A stretch of DNA of 64,000 nt from Gemmataceae bacterium (lineage in GTDB: Bacteria > Planctomycetota > Planctomycetia > Gemmatales > Gemmataceae), in the NCBI GenBank assembly GCA_022842245.1, contig JALHPZ010000001.1, positions 478,702 through 542,701 on the forward strand, in the 5' to 3' direction. Positions 42,724 to 52,846 of this stretch are shown piece by piece. The notes under the pieces are model-generated. The model had not been told where the DNA came from, ran no database searches, and was given only the letters and a program-made list of their open reading frames with translations. How positions within the stretch are numbered: position 1 is the first letter of the stretch; every line of letters begins with the position of its first letter. The translations under genes and the position numbers were made by a program.

Positions 42724-43268
42724 GCGCACCCGAAACTCCACAGACCTGGGGCATGCTCGCCGAGTTCGACTCGGCGGATGCCCTCATCACGGCCACCCGC
42801 AAGGTGCGCGAGGCCGGTTACACGAAGATGGACGGCCACAGCCCGTACCCGATCGGCGAAGTCGCGGACGAACTCGGCTTCCCCCGCTCGGAAATCGGCG
42901 CGGTCATGTTCATCGGCGGCATGGTCGGCGCCACCATGGGCTTCCTCATGCTCACCTGGGTGAGCTGGGTCGAATACCCGCTGAACATCGCCGGCAAGCC
43001 CTATTTCTCCTGGTCGATGTTTATCCCGATCACTTGGGAATTGCTGGTCCTCTCGGCCTCCGTCAGCGGCGTGGTCGGTCTCCTCGCACTCTGCGGTCTG
43101 CCGATGCCATATCATCCGTTGTTCAATGTCCCGGCCTTCGCGCGGGCGACGAAGGACGGCTTCTTCCTCTCGGTTGAGGCCGCCGATCCGAAATTCGACG
43201 CGGACTCGACGCGGGCCTTCCTGCTGGGTCTGCCCGACGTGAAGAGCGTCGAGGAGGTGCCGGCGTGA
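42720..43268 (+). CDS. actD: ACIII subunit D (DUF3341)
   Basis: A 182-residue protein with two central membrane helices (about residues 60-80 and 98-120) and a polar start reading W-G-M-L-A-E-F-D-S-A-D-A-L-I-T-A-T, then a Y-P-I-G-E-V-A-D-E-L-G-F loop. This is the DUF3341 pattern found only as ActD. It anchors the peripheral part of ACIII. GTG 42720 overlaps the actC stop (GTGA), and its end overlaps actE likewise. Confidence 0.9.
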   Translation: MSAPETPQTWGMLAEFDSADALITATRKVREAGYTKMDGHSPYPIGEVADELGFPRSEIGAVMFIGGMVGATMGFLMLTWVSWVEYPLNIAGKPYFSWSMFIPITWELLVLSASVSGVVGLLALCGLPMPYHPLFNVPAFARATKDGFFLSVEAADPKFDADSTRAFLLGLPDVKSVEEVPA

Positions 43269-44062
43269 ACCGGATTCAACTGACACTCGCGATGATGGCC
43301 GCGACGGTCGCCGTCGGCTGCCAGCAGAAGATGGCGGAGCAACCCAGCCCGCGCGCATACGATGCCTCACCGCTCGGCGTATTTTCGCACGGCCAGTCGG
43401 CGCTGGCGCCGAAGCCCGGTACCATCCACCGCGGCCAACGATCCCCCGACGACCCGATGATCAGCTGGCTCACCGCTCAGGGCAAGAACCCGCAGGTGAA
43501 CCCGGAGTGGAAGAAGAAGGTCGATCCGACCGGCAACCTCGCGCCGAGCGCCGGTGCCCCGACCGACCTTGCGAATTTCGTGACCGAGTTTCCGTTTGCC
43601 ATGACCGAGGACGACCTGAAACGCGGACAGACCCGCTACAACGTCGCCTGCGCCATCTGCCACGGGGCCGCCGGAAACGGCTGGGGGAAGATCGTCGAAC
43701 GCGGCTTCCTCCGCCCGCCGAGCTACCACCAGGATCCCGAGGACAAGAAGTTCGATTGGTCCACGACCGGCCAGGCATCCACCGAATTGAAGCAGGGCTA
43801 TTCCCGCGGTTTCTTCCGGTATGGCATCAAGGTACCGCTGGACGCGGTTCCGGTCGGTTACATTTATCAGGTGATCACCTGGGGCTACGGCGGCATGCCG
43901 GACCACGCCTCACAGATCACGCCGGAAGATCGCTGGCGGATCGTGGCTTACATCCGAGCCTTGCAACTGAGCCAGAACGCGAAGGTGGCCGACCTGCCCG
44001 CTGACGCGAAGAAGCACTTGGACGACGCCGGCAAACCGAAGGCCGAGAAGAAGGACCACTAA
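43265..44062 (+). CDS. actE: ACIII subunit E, monoheme cytochrome c lipoprotein
   Basis: A 265-residue protein with a lipoprotein signal (A-V-G-C-Q, Cys about residue 19) and one heme site, C-A-I-C-H, in a class I cytochrome domain (about residues 120-240; methionine ligand in the G-G-M-P-D-H segment). ActE passes electrons from ActA towards the oxidase. The C-terminus has a Lys-rich tail. GTG 43265 overlaps the actD stop. A 79-bp gap with two hairpins follows. Confidence 0.92.
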   Translation: MNRIQLTLAMMAATVAVGCQQKMAEQPSPRAYDASPLGVFSHGQSALAPKPGTIHRGQRSPDDPMISWLTAQGKNPQVNPEWKKKVDPTGNLAPSAGAPTDLANFVTEFPFAMTEDDLKRGQTRYNVACAICHGAAGNGWGKIVERGFLRPPSYHQDPEDKKFDWSTTGQASTELKQGYSRGFFRYGIKVPLDAVPVGYIYQVITWGYGGMPDHASQITPEDRWRIVAYIRALQLSQNAKVADLPADAKKHLDDAGKPKAEKKDH

Positions 44063-44073
44063 TAAGCCGGAGT

Positions 44074-44116
44074 GCGGCCGACACGGCCGCCGGGCACCAG
44101 CGGGCGAGATACCCGC
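44074..44116. repeat. two GC-rich hairpins in the actE-actF gap
   Basis: GCGGCCG (44074-44080) and CGGCCGC (44084-44090) pair perfectly around ACA; a second, weaker hairpin GCGGG (44100-44104) with CCCGC (44112-44116) follows. There is no T-tract, so a terminator is unlikely. Confidence 0.5.
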
Positions 44117-44141
44117 GCTCCCGCAGACATTGAGGCGACCC

Positions 44142-45422
44142 GTGAGCGACCATCATCACGATTCCGACTACGCCTGCCCGCCGATCGAGGTGGACTACGG
44201 TCCGCTGCGCCGCATCGCCGTGCTCGCCGCCGTAATCGGCACCGTCGCGTTCCTCGCCCTCGGCATTACGAACGCCAGCTTGAATGCCGAAAAGGGCGGA
44301 ATCCGCGACCTGTACCTCACGTACCAGACGGGTTTCGTTTATTGGCTCAGCCTGCCGGTCGGCGGCATGACCCTCATGCTGATTGGCTACATGACGCACG
44401 CGAGCTGGGCCCTTGTCTTCCGCCGGATCTTCCAGGCCGCCACTCGTACCTGGCCCTTGATGTTCGTGTTGTTCCTGCCGATCGCCTTTTCCGTCTTCGC
44501 CGGCCACAATTCCTCGTTCTGGTGGGCCGTCGACGCGAAGGAATTCGCGGCCGATCACGCGGGCGGCGATCCGGTCGTCGAGCATGAAGTCGCGCATCGT
44601 CAGGGTCTGTATCTCAATGGTCCGTTCTTCCTGCTTCGGGCCGGGATTATCTTCCTTGTATTCGGTCTCATCATTCGCACGATGCGCAAGTGGGCCCCCA
44701 AGGCCGAAGACGAGGGTGATGTCAAATACAAGGCCAAGCTCAATGGTATGTCCGGTGCTTGTGTCCTTCTGTGGGCGTTGCTCTTCACCGTCGCCGTCAC
44801 CGACTGGATCATGTCCGTCGAACCGACGTGGGCGTCCAGCATGTTCCCCGTCGTTGCGGCAATGAACTGCTTCATCACCACGATGGCCTTTTCGGCGCTG
44901 GTGTTCTACACCCTCGTCGGCGAGAACCAGACGGCGCTCTCCATCATCAAGGACAAGTTCCGCATCGACATCGGCAGCCTGACCTTCGGCTTCACGATGG
45001 TTTGGACGTATGCATCCTTCTGCCAGTTCATGCTGGTATGGGCCGGCAACCTGCCGGAGGAAATCACCTACTACCGCCGTCGACTCAACGGTGGTTGGGA
45101 GTTCGTGGCGTATTCGCTGATGATCGTGCACTGGTTCCTGCCGTTCGTGCTGTTCCTGTTCCGCGAGATCAAGACGAATCCGCAGACGATGCGCTGGATG
45201 ACGACGATGCTGCTCGCCATCTGCGCCGTGGACGTGATCTGGTGGATGGTGCCGTCGATCCCGCACGGCGGCGAATACCAGTTCTTCCATGTGCCGATGG
45301 CTCTGGCGGCCATCGCGATGATCGGCGGCATCTGGGGCGTGGCCTTCCTCGGCCAGCTCCGTAAGGCGAACCTCCTGCCGAAGAAGGACACGGCGTTCCT
45401 GGCGAACTGGGGACACCATTGA
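44142..45422 (+). CDS. actF: ACIII subunit F, second quinone-type membrane subunit
   Basis: A 426-residue membrane protein with about ten helices, distantly like ActC. Its N-terminus is His/Asp-rich (S-D-H-H-H-D-S-D-Y). Helices carry T-H-A-S-W-A-L-V-F-R-R, V-T-D-W-I-M-S-V-E-P-T-W and W-A-G-N-L-P-E-E-I-T-Y-Y, all characteristic of ActF. GTG 44142 is chosen because GAGG lies six bases upstream; TTG 44130 is in frame. It completes ACIII before the oxidase genes begin. Confidence 0.92.
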   Translation: MSDHHHDSDYACPPIEVDYGPLRRIAVLAAVIGTVAFLALGITNASLNAEKGGIRDLYLTYQTGFVYWLSLPVGGMTLMLIGYMTHASWALVFRRIFQAATRTWPLMFVLFLPIAFSVFAGHNSSFWWAVDAKEFAADHAGGDPVVEHEVAHRQGLYLNGPFFLLRAGIIFLVFGLIIRTMRKWAPKAEDEGDVKYKAKLNGMSGACVLLWALLFTVAVTDWIMSVEPTWASSMFPVVAAMNCFITTMAFSALVFYTLVGENQTALSIIKDKFRIDIGSLTFGFTMVWTYASFCQFMLVWAGNLPEEITYYRRRLNGGWEFVAYSLMIVHWFLPFVLFLFREIKTNPQTMRWMTTMLLAICAVDVIWWMVPSIPHGGEYQFFHVPMALAAIAMIGGIWGVAFLGQLRKANLLPKKDTAFLANWGHH

Positions 45423-45521
45423 GTGCCGACTGTGGAGTTGATGACGGAACTGTTTAGCGGCGAGGCGGAGTCTTCGAAGCCGAGCGCGGTGGGCCTTAAC
45501 GAGAAACCGGAGCAACCTCCG

Positions 45522-46232
45522 ATGAGCGATAAACCGAGTGACAACATCCAGCGATGGGCGACCATCTACGAAGCCGTCACAGGCGCGACTTCCGCTGCAT
45601 CCCACCACCATGAGGATGCTCCCGGCACGAACCCCGACAGCCTCAAGGCGGGGCACGAACCCGACCGGTTCGATGCGAAGGGGATCATCATGGTCCCGTT
45701 CCTGGTCATCGGCACCGCCTTCGTCGCTTATGTGATCGTGACACTGTTATTTGGTCATTACGAATACGGTGCACCGGATAAGTCGAACGTCCAAAGCCAG
45801 GCGGCCGCCGACGCTGCGGTGAAACCGTTCAACGAGCGGGTCTCTGCGATCGATTCCAGCGATCCGAACGCGAAAGTCTCGGAACCGCGTTTGGAATTCG
45901 TCCGAAAGATCGACGTGTCGCGCAATGGCAAGACGGACGATCCGGTTTATGTCCGCTCGTTCCAATCGGCGGATGGCAACACGCCGATCGTGACTCCGCG
46001 GGACCTCTACCCCGATCGGTATCGCGATCCGGTGAGCGGAAAGCCCGTACTCGCCGATTACGAATACATGACCAAGGAAAAGACCACCGCACGCATTCCG
46101 ATTGCCGACGCGATGAAACTCGTGAAACTGCCCGTAAAGAAGGACGCTCCGTCGGCAAACTCCAGCACCGGCTCGAACCCTAAGCTCTCGAACGGTGGCC
46201 ACGCCATCGGCGATGGCCCTGCGAAGAAGTAA
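45522..46232 (+). CDS. unknown single-TM protein in the ACIII-caa3 operon
   Basis: About 236 residues from ATG 45522 (GGAG ten bases upstream); earlier in-frame starts at GTG 45423 and ATG 45441 would add a polar, disordered 27-33 residues. A polar N-terminus with a His cluster leads to one membrane helix (about residues 57-77, M-V-P-F-L-V-I-G-T-A-F-V-A-Y-V), and the rest is extracytoplasmic with no Cys, heme or copper motif. It is not a recognised Act or Cox subunit. Its fixed place between actF and the SCO gene suggests an accessory of supercomplex assembly. Confidence 0.75.
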   Translation: MSDKPSDNIQRWATIYEAVTGATSAASHHHEDAPGTNPDSLKAGHEPDRFDAKGIIMVPFLVIGTAFVAYVIVTLLFGHYEYGAPDKSNVQSQAAADAAVKPFNERVSAIDSSDPNAKVSEPRLEFVRKIDVSRNGKTDDPVYVRSFQSADGNTPIVTPRDLYPDRYRDPVSGKPVLADYEYMTKEKTTARIPIADAMKLVKLPVKKDAPSANSSTGSNPKLSNGGHAIGDGPAKK

Positions 46233-46237
46233 GCACC

Positions 46238-47242
46238 ATGCGTTTTGCCTCGCCACTCCTGCTCGGCCTCGCGCTCGCGGTTCTCGCGACGCCGGGAGCC
46301 CGCGCGCAGATGAGCTACGGCAAGGCGCCCATGATCGTCCGCGACCCCGAACTGCCGGGGCAGGCGAAGATCGAGCCGAAGCTCGGCGAGAAACTGCCGC
46401 TCGACGAACGATTCTTCGATCACGATGGCCGCGAGATCAGCCTCCGCGAAGCGATCGGCGGGAAACCCACAGTGTTGATGCTCGCATATTCCGCGTGCCC
46501 GAAGCTGTGCAGCGAATTGATGAACGACACGGTCGACGCTCTGAAGGCACTCGCCCGGCTCGGGCTTGTCGCGGGCAAAGATTACCAATTGGTTCGTATC
46601 AGCATCGACCCGAAGGAAGCCCCGATCTTCGCCCGAAAGATGCGCGAGTCGTATCTCGAAGTACTCGACAAGCGCTCCCCGGCCGAACCCGGCTTCTGGT
46701 TCCTCACCGCCAATCACGGGCAGGGTACCGACGTCGTTGCCACACGCGATAAGATCTTGAAACTCGCCGATCAACTTGGCTTCCGCTATGCGGCCGACAA
46801 CCAAAAGGCAATCGATGATGCGGCTAACGATCCGCAGAAGTTGGAAAAGGTCGTCCGCAAGACCAAGGATTTCGTCCACGCCAGCGCCCTGTATATCGTG
46901 TCGCCCGACGGCACCGTGAGCACGGTGCTCCAAGGCCTGAAACGCTCTCCGGAACTGCCTGTTGAGAATGGCTGGACTCCCGAAGACATTCGCCAGGCCC
47001 TGCTGACGGCGGCGGATGGCAAGTTGGGCACGGCCGTGCAACGCCTCGCGATGCTCTGTTTCGCCTATGACAGCACCACCGGGCACTACAAGCCCACTAT
47101 GCGGGCGATGGGTTTGATCGCCCTACCGTTCCCGTTTGTCATCGGGTTCATCGTTTGGACCGCGATGCGACGGGCGCGAACCGAAAAGAAGCTTTCTCCG
47201 GCGGATGTGGCCATGCCCGCGCCGGCCCTGATGAACAACTGA
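46238..47242 (+). CDS. SCO/SenC-family copper chaperone
   Basis: A 334-residue exported protein with a signal peptide (residues 1-23), a thioredoxin-like SCO domain and a C-terminal membrane helix (about residues 286-310). The copper ligands are C-P-K-L-C (about residues 88-92) and the later His in K-D-F-V-H-A-S. SCO proteins insert copper into the CuA site of oxidase subunit II, whose gene is next. A C-terminal anchor instead of an N-terminal one is notable. Confidence 0.92.
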   Translation: MRFASPLLLGLALAVLATPGARAQMSYGKAPMIVRDPELPGQAKIEPKLGEKLPLDERFFDHDGREISLREAIGGKPTVLMLAYSACPKLCSELMNDTVDALKALARLGLVAGKDYQLVRISIDPKEAPIFARKMRESYLEVLDKRSPAEPGFWFLTANHGQGTDVVATRDKILKLADQLGFRYAADNQKAIDDAANDPQKLEKVVRKTKDFVHASALYIVSPDGTVSTVLQGLKRSPELPVENGWTPEDIRQALLTAADGKLGTAVQRLAMLCFAYDSTTGHYKPTMRAMGLIALPFPFVIGFIVWTAMRRARTEKKLSPADVAMPAPALMNN

Positions 47243-47258
47243 CGAGAGGACCGTCCTC

Positions 47259-48437
47259 ATGCTCCTGGCAGAAGGCCTCGGATTGCCGCTCTGGCCCGAA
47301 CGGGCAACGGAGTTCGCCGTCCGCTACGACTGGCTGTTCATTTACATCCTCGTCGTCACGACGATTGCGGGGTTGCTGGTTTACGCCGGTCTGACGTATC
47401 TGTGCTTCCGCTACGCCAAGAAACCGGGCGGAACCTCTCAGCGTGTCCTCGGCTCGCACAAACTCGAACTGATCTGGACTGCCATCCCGGCCGCGTTCTT
47501 CCTTTCCTTCTTCGTCGGTTCGACGATTATTTTCGACGAAGTATCGCATCCTCCGGCGGACGCACCGGAAATCTTCGTGGTCGGCAAACAATGGATGTGG
47601 AAGATTCAACATCCGAACGGGGTTCGCGAGATCAACGAGTTGCACCTGCAAGACGGCGTGGCCGTGAAAGTGACGATCACCAGCGAAGACGTGATCCACA
47701 ATTTCGGCATCCCGGCGTTCCGCAACAAGATCGATGCGATGCCCGGTCGGTACGTGACCACCTGGTACAAGCCGAACAAGGTTGGCACCTATCACATTTT
47801 CTGTGACCAATATTGCGGTCAGGGTCACTCGCAGATGGTCGGCAAGGTGCATGTCCTGTCCAAGGACGACTACGCCGCTTGGTTGGAAGGCCACAAGACG
47901 GACGCGCCCGGCACGCCCGGCGACCGCCCGACCGACGGCACCGCGGCCTGGCACGGCCAGCAACTGTTCTTCAAGCTGCAATGCATCAACTGCCACAATA
48001 ACGTCTACGACGCCGATAGCGTGAACTCGTCGAACCGGGCCCCGAACTTGGAAGGCCTCTTCGGTTCGCAGGTTCCGCTCGAAGGCGGCAAGACGGTCCC
48101 CGCCGATGGTGCTTATATCCGCGAATCGATCCGCAATCCCGAAGCCAAGGTGCACGCGGGCTGGAAGGCCATCATGCCGGCTTACCCCCGTGCCCAGGTC
48201 AGTGAAGAAGAACTGGGTCAGCTCGTAGCCTACATCCAATACCTGAAGAAGGGCAAACTGCCGAAGCGGACGTCGCAGGATGCCGCTCCGGTTGGCGCCC
48301 CGACGGCCGGAGAATCGCTCGGCGACAAGGTTCCGCCCGCGCCGATTCCGGCCCCCGCGCCCAAGCCCGACGACAAGAAACTCGACGACAAGAAACCCGA
48401 AGAAAAGAAGCCCGCCCCCACGAAGGGAGGGAACTGA
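47259..48437 (+). CDS. coxB: caa3-type cytochrome c oxidase subunit II with fused cytochrome c
   Basis: A 392-residue protein. Two N-terminal membrane helices precede the cupredoxin domain with the full CuA set: D-V-I-H-N-F-G, then [12 protein letters not shown] (about residues 182-193). A cytochrome c domain follows, with C-I-N-C-H (about residues 243-247) and a methionine ligand in A-I-M-P-A-Y. The fused cytochrome defines the caa3 subtype. The last 60 residues are a Pro/Lys/Asp-rich tail. The start ATG 47259 is 16 bp after the SCO stop. Confidence 0.95.
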   Translation: MLLAEGLGLPLWPERATEFAVRYDWLFIYILVVTTIAGLLVYAGLTYLCFRYAKKPGGTSQRVLGSHKLELIWTAIPAAFFLSFFVGSTIIFDEVSHPPADAPEIFVVGKQWMWKIQHPNGVREINELHLQDGVAVKVTITSEDVIHNFGIPAFRNKIDAMPGRYVTTWYKPNKVGTYHIFCDQYCGQGHSQMVGKVHVLSKDDYAAWLEGHKTDAPGTPGDRPTDGTAAWHGQQLFFKLQCINCHNNVYDADSVNSSNRAPNLEGLFGSQVPLEGGKTVPADGAYIRESIRNPEAKVHAGWKAIMPAYPRAQVSEEELGQLVAYIQYLKKGKLPKRTSQDAAPVGAPTAGESLGDKVPPAPIPAPAPKPDDKKLDDKKPEEKKPAPTKGGN

Positions 48438-48438
48438 C

Positions 48439-50164
<1,726 letters not shown>

Positions 50165-50175
<11 letters not shown>

Positions 50176-50974
50176 CGCACACGCCGAGGGGGAGGGTCGC
50201 CAGCCGATCGTGGCCCACCACTTCAACAACATTCGCCAGCAGCAGGCCTCCGTCCGCTTCGGGATGTGGGTCTTCCTCGTCACCGAAGTCTTGTTCTTCG
50301 GCGGGGTTCTCTGCGCGTATGCGGCCTGCCGCATCTGGTACCCGAAGGAGTTCGAGGCCGGCAGCACGGCGCTGAACCCGTTCATCGCGAGCATCAACAC
50401 GTTCCTGTTGCTCTCCAGCAGCTTCACCATCACGCTCGCCATCCGGGCCGCATACAAGGGCCAACGTGACGGCTTGCGTCTCTGGCTCGCCTCCACCATC
50501 GTCCTCGGAACCGTCTTCCTCGGCTTCAAGGCCAAGGAATACTACGGCGACTACGAGGAAGGTCTGATTCCGGGGCCGCAGAAGACCCTCGTGGATGATG
50601 TGGATGCCACCGGCAAGCCGGTCCTCCGCGAAGTGTCCGTCTTCGCGGTCAACCTGAAGCATGTCCTCGAGCACAAAAACGCCAAGGCCAAGGCCATCAG
50701 CGACAAGATGACCTGGAACGAGCGCGATCGCACGCAGATGTTCTTCGTCTTCTACTACAGCATGACCGGCCTGCACGTGATCCACATGATTGTCGGCCTC
50801 GGCCTGCTCGTCTGGCAGCTGATCCTGGCGCAAATCGGCTTCTTCGAACCGACCGAGCGCCACGTGTACATCGAAGTCATGAGCCTTTACTGGCACTTCG
50901 TCGACCTCGTGTGGATCTTCCTGTTCCCGCTGCTCTACATGGCGGGGCACCACTCGATGGACGGCGCGTTCTAG
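50165..50974 (+). CDS. coxC: cytochrome c oxidase subunit III
   Basis: A 269-residue protein with five membrane helices typical of the short subunit [42 protein letters not shown] and [13 protein letters not shown]. An extra hydrophilic stretch of about 65 residues (about 128-192) interrupts the usual loop between the third and fourth helices. GTG 50165 lies inside the end of coxA. Confidence 0.93.
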
Positions 50975-50982
50975 CCTACCAC

Positions 50983-51011
50983 GGCCCGACCCCCGCGGGA
51001 GCGATCGGGCC
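50983..51011. repeat. palindrome between coxC and coxD
   Basis: GGCCCGA (50983-50989) and TCGGGCC (51005-51011) pair, with CCCGCGGG (50992-50999) as an inner palindrome. It sits in the 69-bp gap and is GC-rich without a T-run. Confidence 0.5.
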
Positions 51012-51043
51012 TACATCGAATACCCTTGTACGGGACTGCAGAT

Positions 51044-51373
51044 ATGTCCGAGCACGTTCAAAAACCGATCGTTTTCGAGGACGATCACGCCGAACCGGCG
51101 AGCGTCGCCTCCAGTACGCTCACGTTCCTCTTTCTCGCCGGACTCGCGTGCTTGGCCATGATGATCGGCTTCACCGACCTCGGTCCGGCCAAAGTCTGGG
51201 TGAGCCTGGGTGTCGCGAGTGTTCAAGGGCTTGTACTCACCCTGTTCTTCATGGATCTTCGCCACGCGGACAAACTGACCTGGCTTACGGCCATGGCGGC
51301 GGTCTTCTGGACCTTCCTGCTGTTCCTCTTCACTCTCACCGACTACCTCACGCGGCACTACTACGCCTTCTGA
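51044..51373 (+). CDS. coxD: cytochrome c oxidase subunit IV-type protein
   Basis: A 109-residue protein with three membrane helices and the prokaryotic subunit IV pattern: F-L-F-L-A-G-L-A-C-L-A-M-M-I-G, V-Q-G-L-V-L-T-L-F-F-M-D-L-R-H-A-D and a last helix before Y-L-T-R-H-Y. It stabilises the oxidase core. ATG 51044 gives a typical length. It completes the four-subunit oxidase. Confidence 0.88.
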   Translation: MSEHVQKPIVFEDDHAEPASVASSTLTFLFLAGLACLAMMIGFTDLGPAKVWVSLGVASVQGLVLTLFFMDLRHADKLTWLTAMAAVFWTFLLFLFTLTDYLTRHYYAF

Positions 51374-51393
51374 GGTCGCGGTTGGTTGCGACC

Positions 51394-52548
51394 ATGCGAC
51401 GACGCGGATCATCGATGGGCGGGGGCTTGGCCGGGCGGATCGGCGCGGCCCTCGCCCTCTGCGTTCTCGTAGGCTGCGGTTCCACCGAACAAGCCGGATA
51501 CGATCCCAATACCCGCTTCCTCCTGCGTACCGACCCGATCGTCGTCAAAGTGCCACCGGCACCCCCGACCGACCTGCACGCGAACGGCAAACTCGACGAC
51601 GCGATCGCCGACCTCGCGAACCGCGGCGGCGTCCTCTTGGAGCCGTCGAAGCTCCCGAAGACCGATCGCGATGCACTGGAACGGACACTGGAAGGGTTGT
51701 TCGGTACGCCGGCGGCACCGAAACGGCCCGGCGTGCCGCCCGATAAACTCGCCCTCGGCAGTGGCGTCTACAAGGCGAAGTGCGCCCAATGCCACGGCAT
51801 GACTGGCGACGGCCGCGGACCCACGGGGTCGTGGGTCTATCCGCACCCCCGCGATTTCCGCCTCGCGAAGTTCAAATACGTCTCGTCGACCGGCGGCGGA
51901 CTGCCAACCCGAGATGATCTCGTCGCGATGGTGAAGGTCGGGATCGCCGGGAATTCGATGCCGGGCTTTGCAATGCTGCCACCGGACCAACTGGAAGCCG
52001 TCGTGGAGTACATGCTGTTCCTGAGCCTGCGCGGTCGGGTCGAGACCGACTTGCTGACGGCCGTGCTTTCGGAAGATGGAATCGACGGTTCGACGGAAGA
52101 ATTCGCAACGGTTGCGCTCGCCCGCTGGACACGGTTGATGGAAGAGGCGGAAGCCAAGGTCGTGCGTCCGGATGTGCCGGAGGTGTCGGTCCGGGACGCC
52201 GGGACCGACGCCGCCTACGACGCGGGCGTTCGGCGCGGGTTCGAGTCCTTTACCAAAGCCGGTTGTGCGAGCTGCCACAAGGACTACGGCCGCGAGACGC
52301 ACTACCTCTACGACGATTGGGGCGTGGCCGTGCGGCCTGCGAACCTGAGTGCCGGAGTGTACCGCGCCGGCGGCGGACCGCTCGACCTGTTCCGGCGCAT
52401 CCGCTGCGGCATCCCGCCATCCGGCATGCCGGCCGTCGATGCGAAGGTGCTCGACGACGCGGCGACGTGGGACCTCGTTCGGTTCCTGCAGGCGCTGCCC
52501 GTGCCGCGGCACTTGCCCGAGGACGTGCGGGCGAAGATCTATCCCTAA
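51394..52548 (+). CDS. diheme cytochrome c lipoprotein
   Basis: A 384-residue exported protein with a lipoprotein signal (V-L-V-G-C-G-S, Cys about residue 29) and two separate heme motifs, C-A-Q-C-H (about 130-134) and C-A-S-C-H (about 292-296), each in a class I-like cytochrome domain with candidate Met ligands (N-S-M-P-G-F and S-G-M-P-A-V). It lies 20 bp after coxD in the same orientation. The likely role is electron carriage to or from the oxidase; it is not a standard Act or Cox subunit. Confidence 0.88.
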   Translation: MRRRGSSMGGGLAGRIGAALALCVLVGCGSTEQAGYDPNTRFLLRTDPIVVKVPPAPPTDLHANGKLDDAIADLANRGGVLLEPSKLPKTDRDALERTLEGLFGTPAAPKRPGVPPDKLALGSGVYKAKCAQCHGMTGDGRGPTGSWVYPHPRDFRLAKFKYVSSTGGGLPTRDDLVAMVKVGIAGNSMPGFAMLPPDQLEAVVEYMLFLSLRGRVETDLLTAVLSEDGIDGSTEEFATVALARWTRLMEEAEAKVVRPDVPEVSVRDAGTDAAYDAGVRRGFESFTKAGCASCHKDYGRETHYLYDDWGVAVRPANLSAGVYRAGGGPLDLFRRIRCGIPPSGMPAVDAKVLDDAATWDLVRFLQALPVPRHLPEDVRAKIYP

Positions 52549-52557
52549 CCTGGATCG

Positions 52558-52578
52558 TCCTCACGCTCCGCGTGAGGA
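52558..52578 (+). terminator. hairpin after the diheme cytochrome gene
   Basis: TCCTCACG and CGTGAGGA pair closely (52558-52578) ten bases after the stop at 52548. There is no T-run, so it may stabilise the 3' end rather than stop transcription. Confidence 0.35.
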
Positions 52579-52591
52579 TGGCCATGGTTTT

Positions 52592-52789
52592 GGCCCCGGC
52601 GGGGCCGAGGGTTGTAGCCACGGGTGAAGCGAAGCGGAACCCGTGGTCGCGAAGCTCGTCATCGTCGCCCCGGCGGGGCGAAGGGACCGTCGAGGTTCCG
52701 CTGCCCCTCCGGGGCAGAAGAGACTACGGACTGTTCCACGGGTTGCGCTTCGCTCCACCCGTGGCTACAGTTGGCCGCCCCTCCGGGGC
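52592..52789. repeat. 198-bp composite palindromic element
   Basis: Inverted arms of 33 bases (52614-52646 and 52736-52768) differ at only two positions and begin and end with GTAGCCACGGGTG / CCCGTGGCTAC. Around and between them stand four small palindromes: GGCCCCGGCGGGGCC (52592-52606), CGCCCCGGCGGGGCG (52666-52680), TGCCCCTCCGGGGCA (52702-52716) and GCCCCTCCGGGGC (52777-52789). No protein is encoded. It separates the oxidase genes from ctaA and looks like a dispersed repeat unit. Confidence 0.75.
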
Positions 52790-52846
52790 TAAGAACCGCC
52801 GGCGATCGCTTTCGCGATTCCGAACGAAGAGATTCGACGAGAAAAC

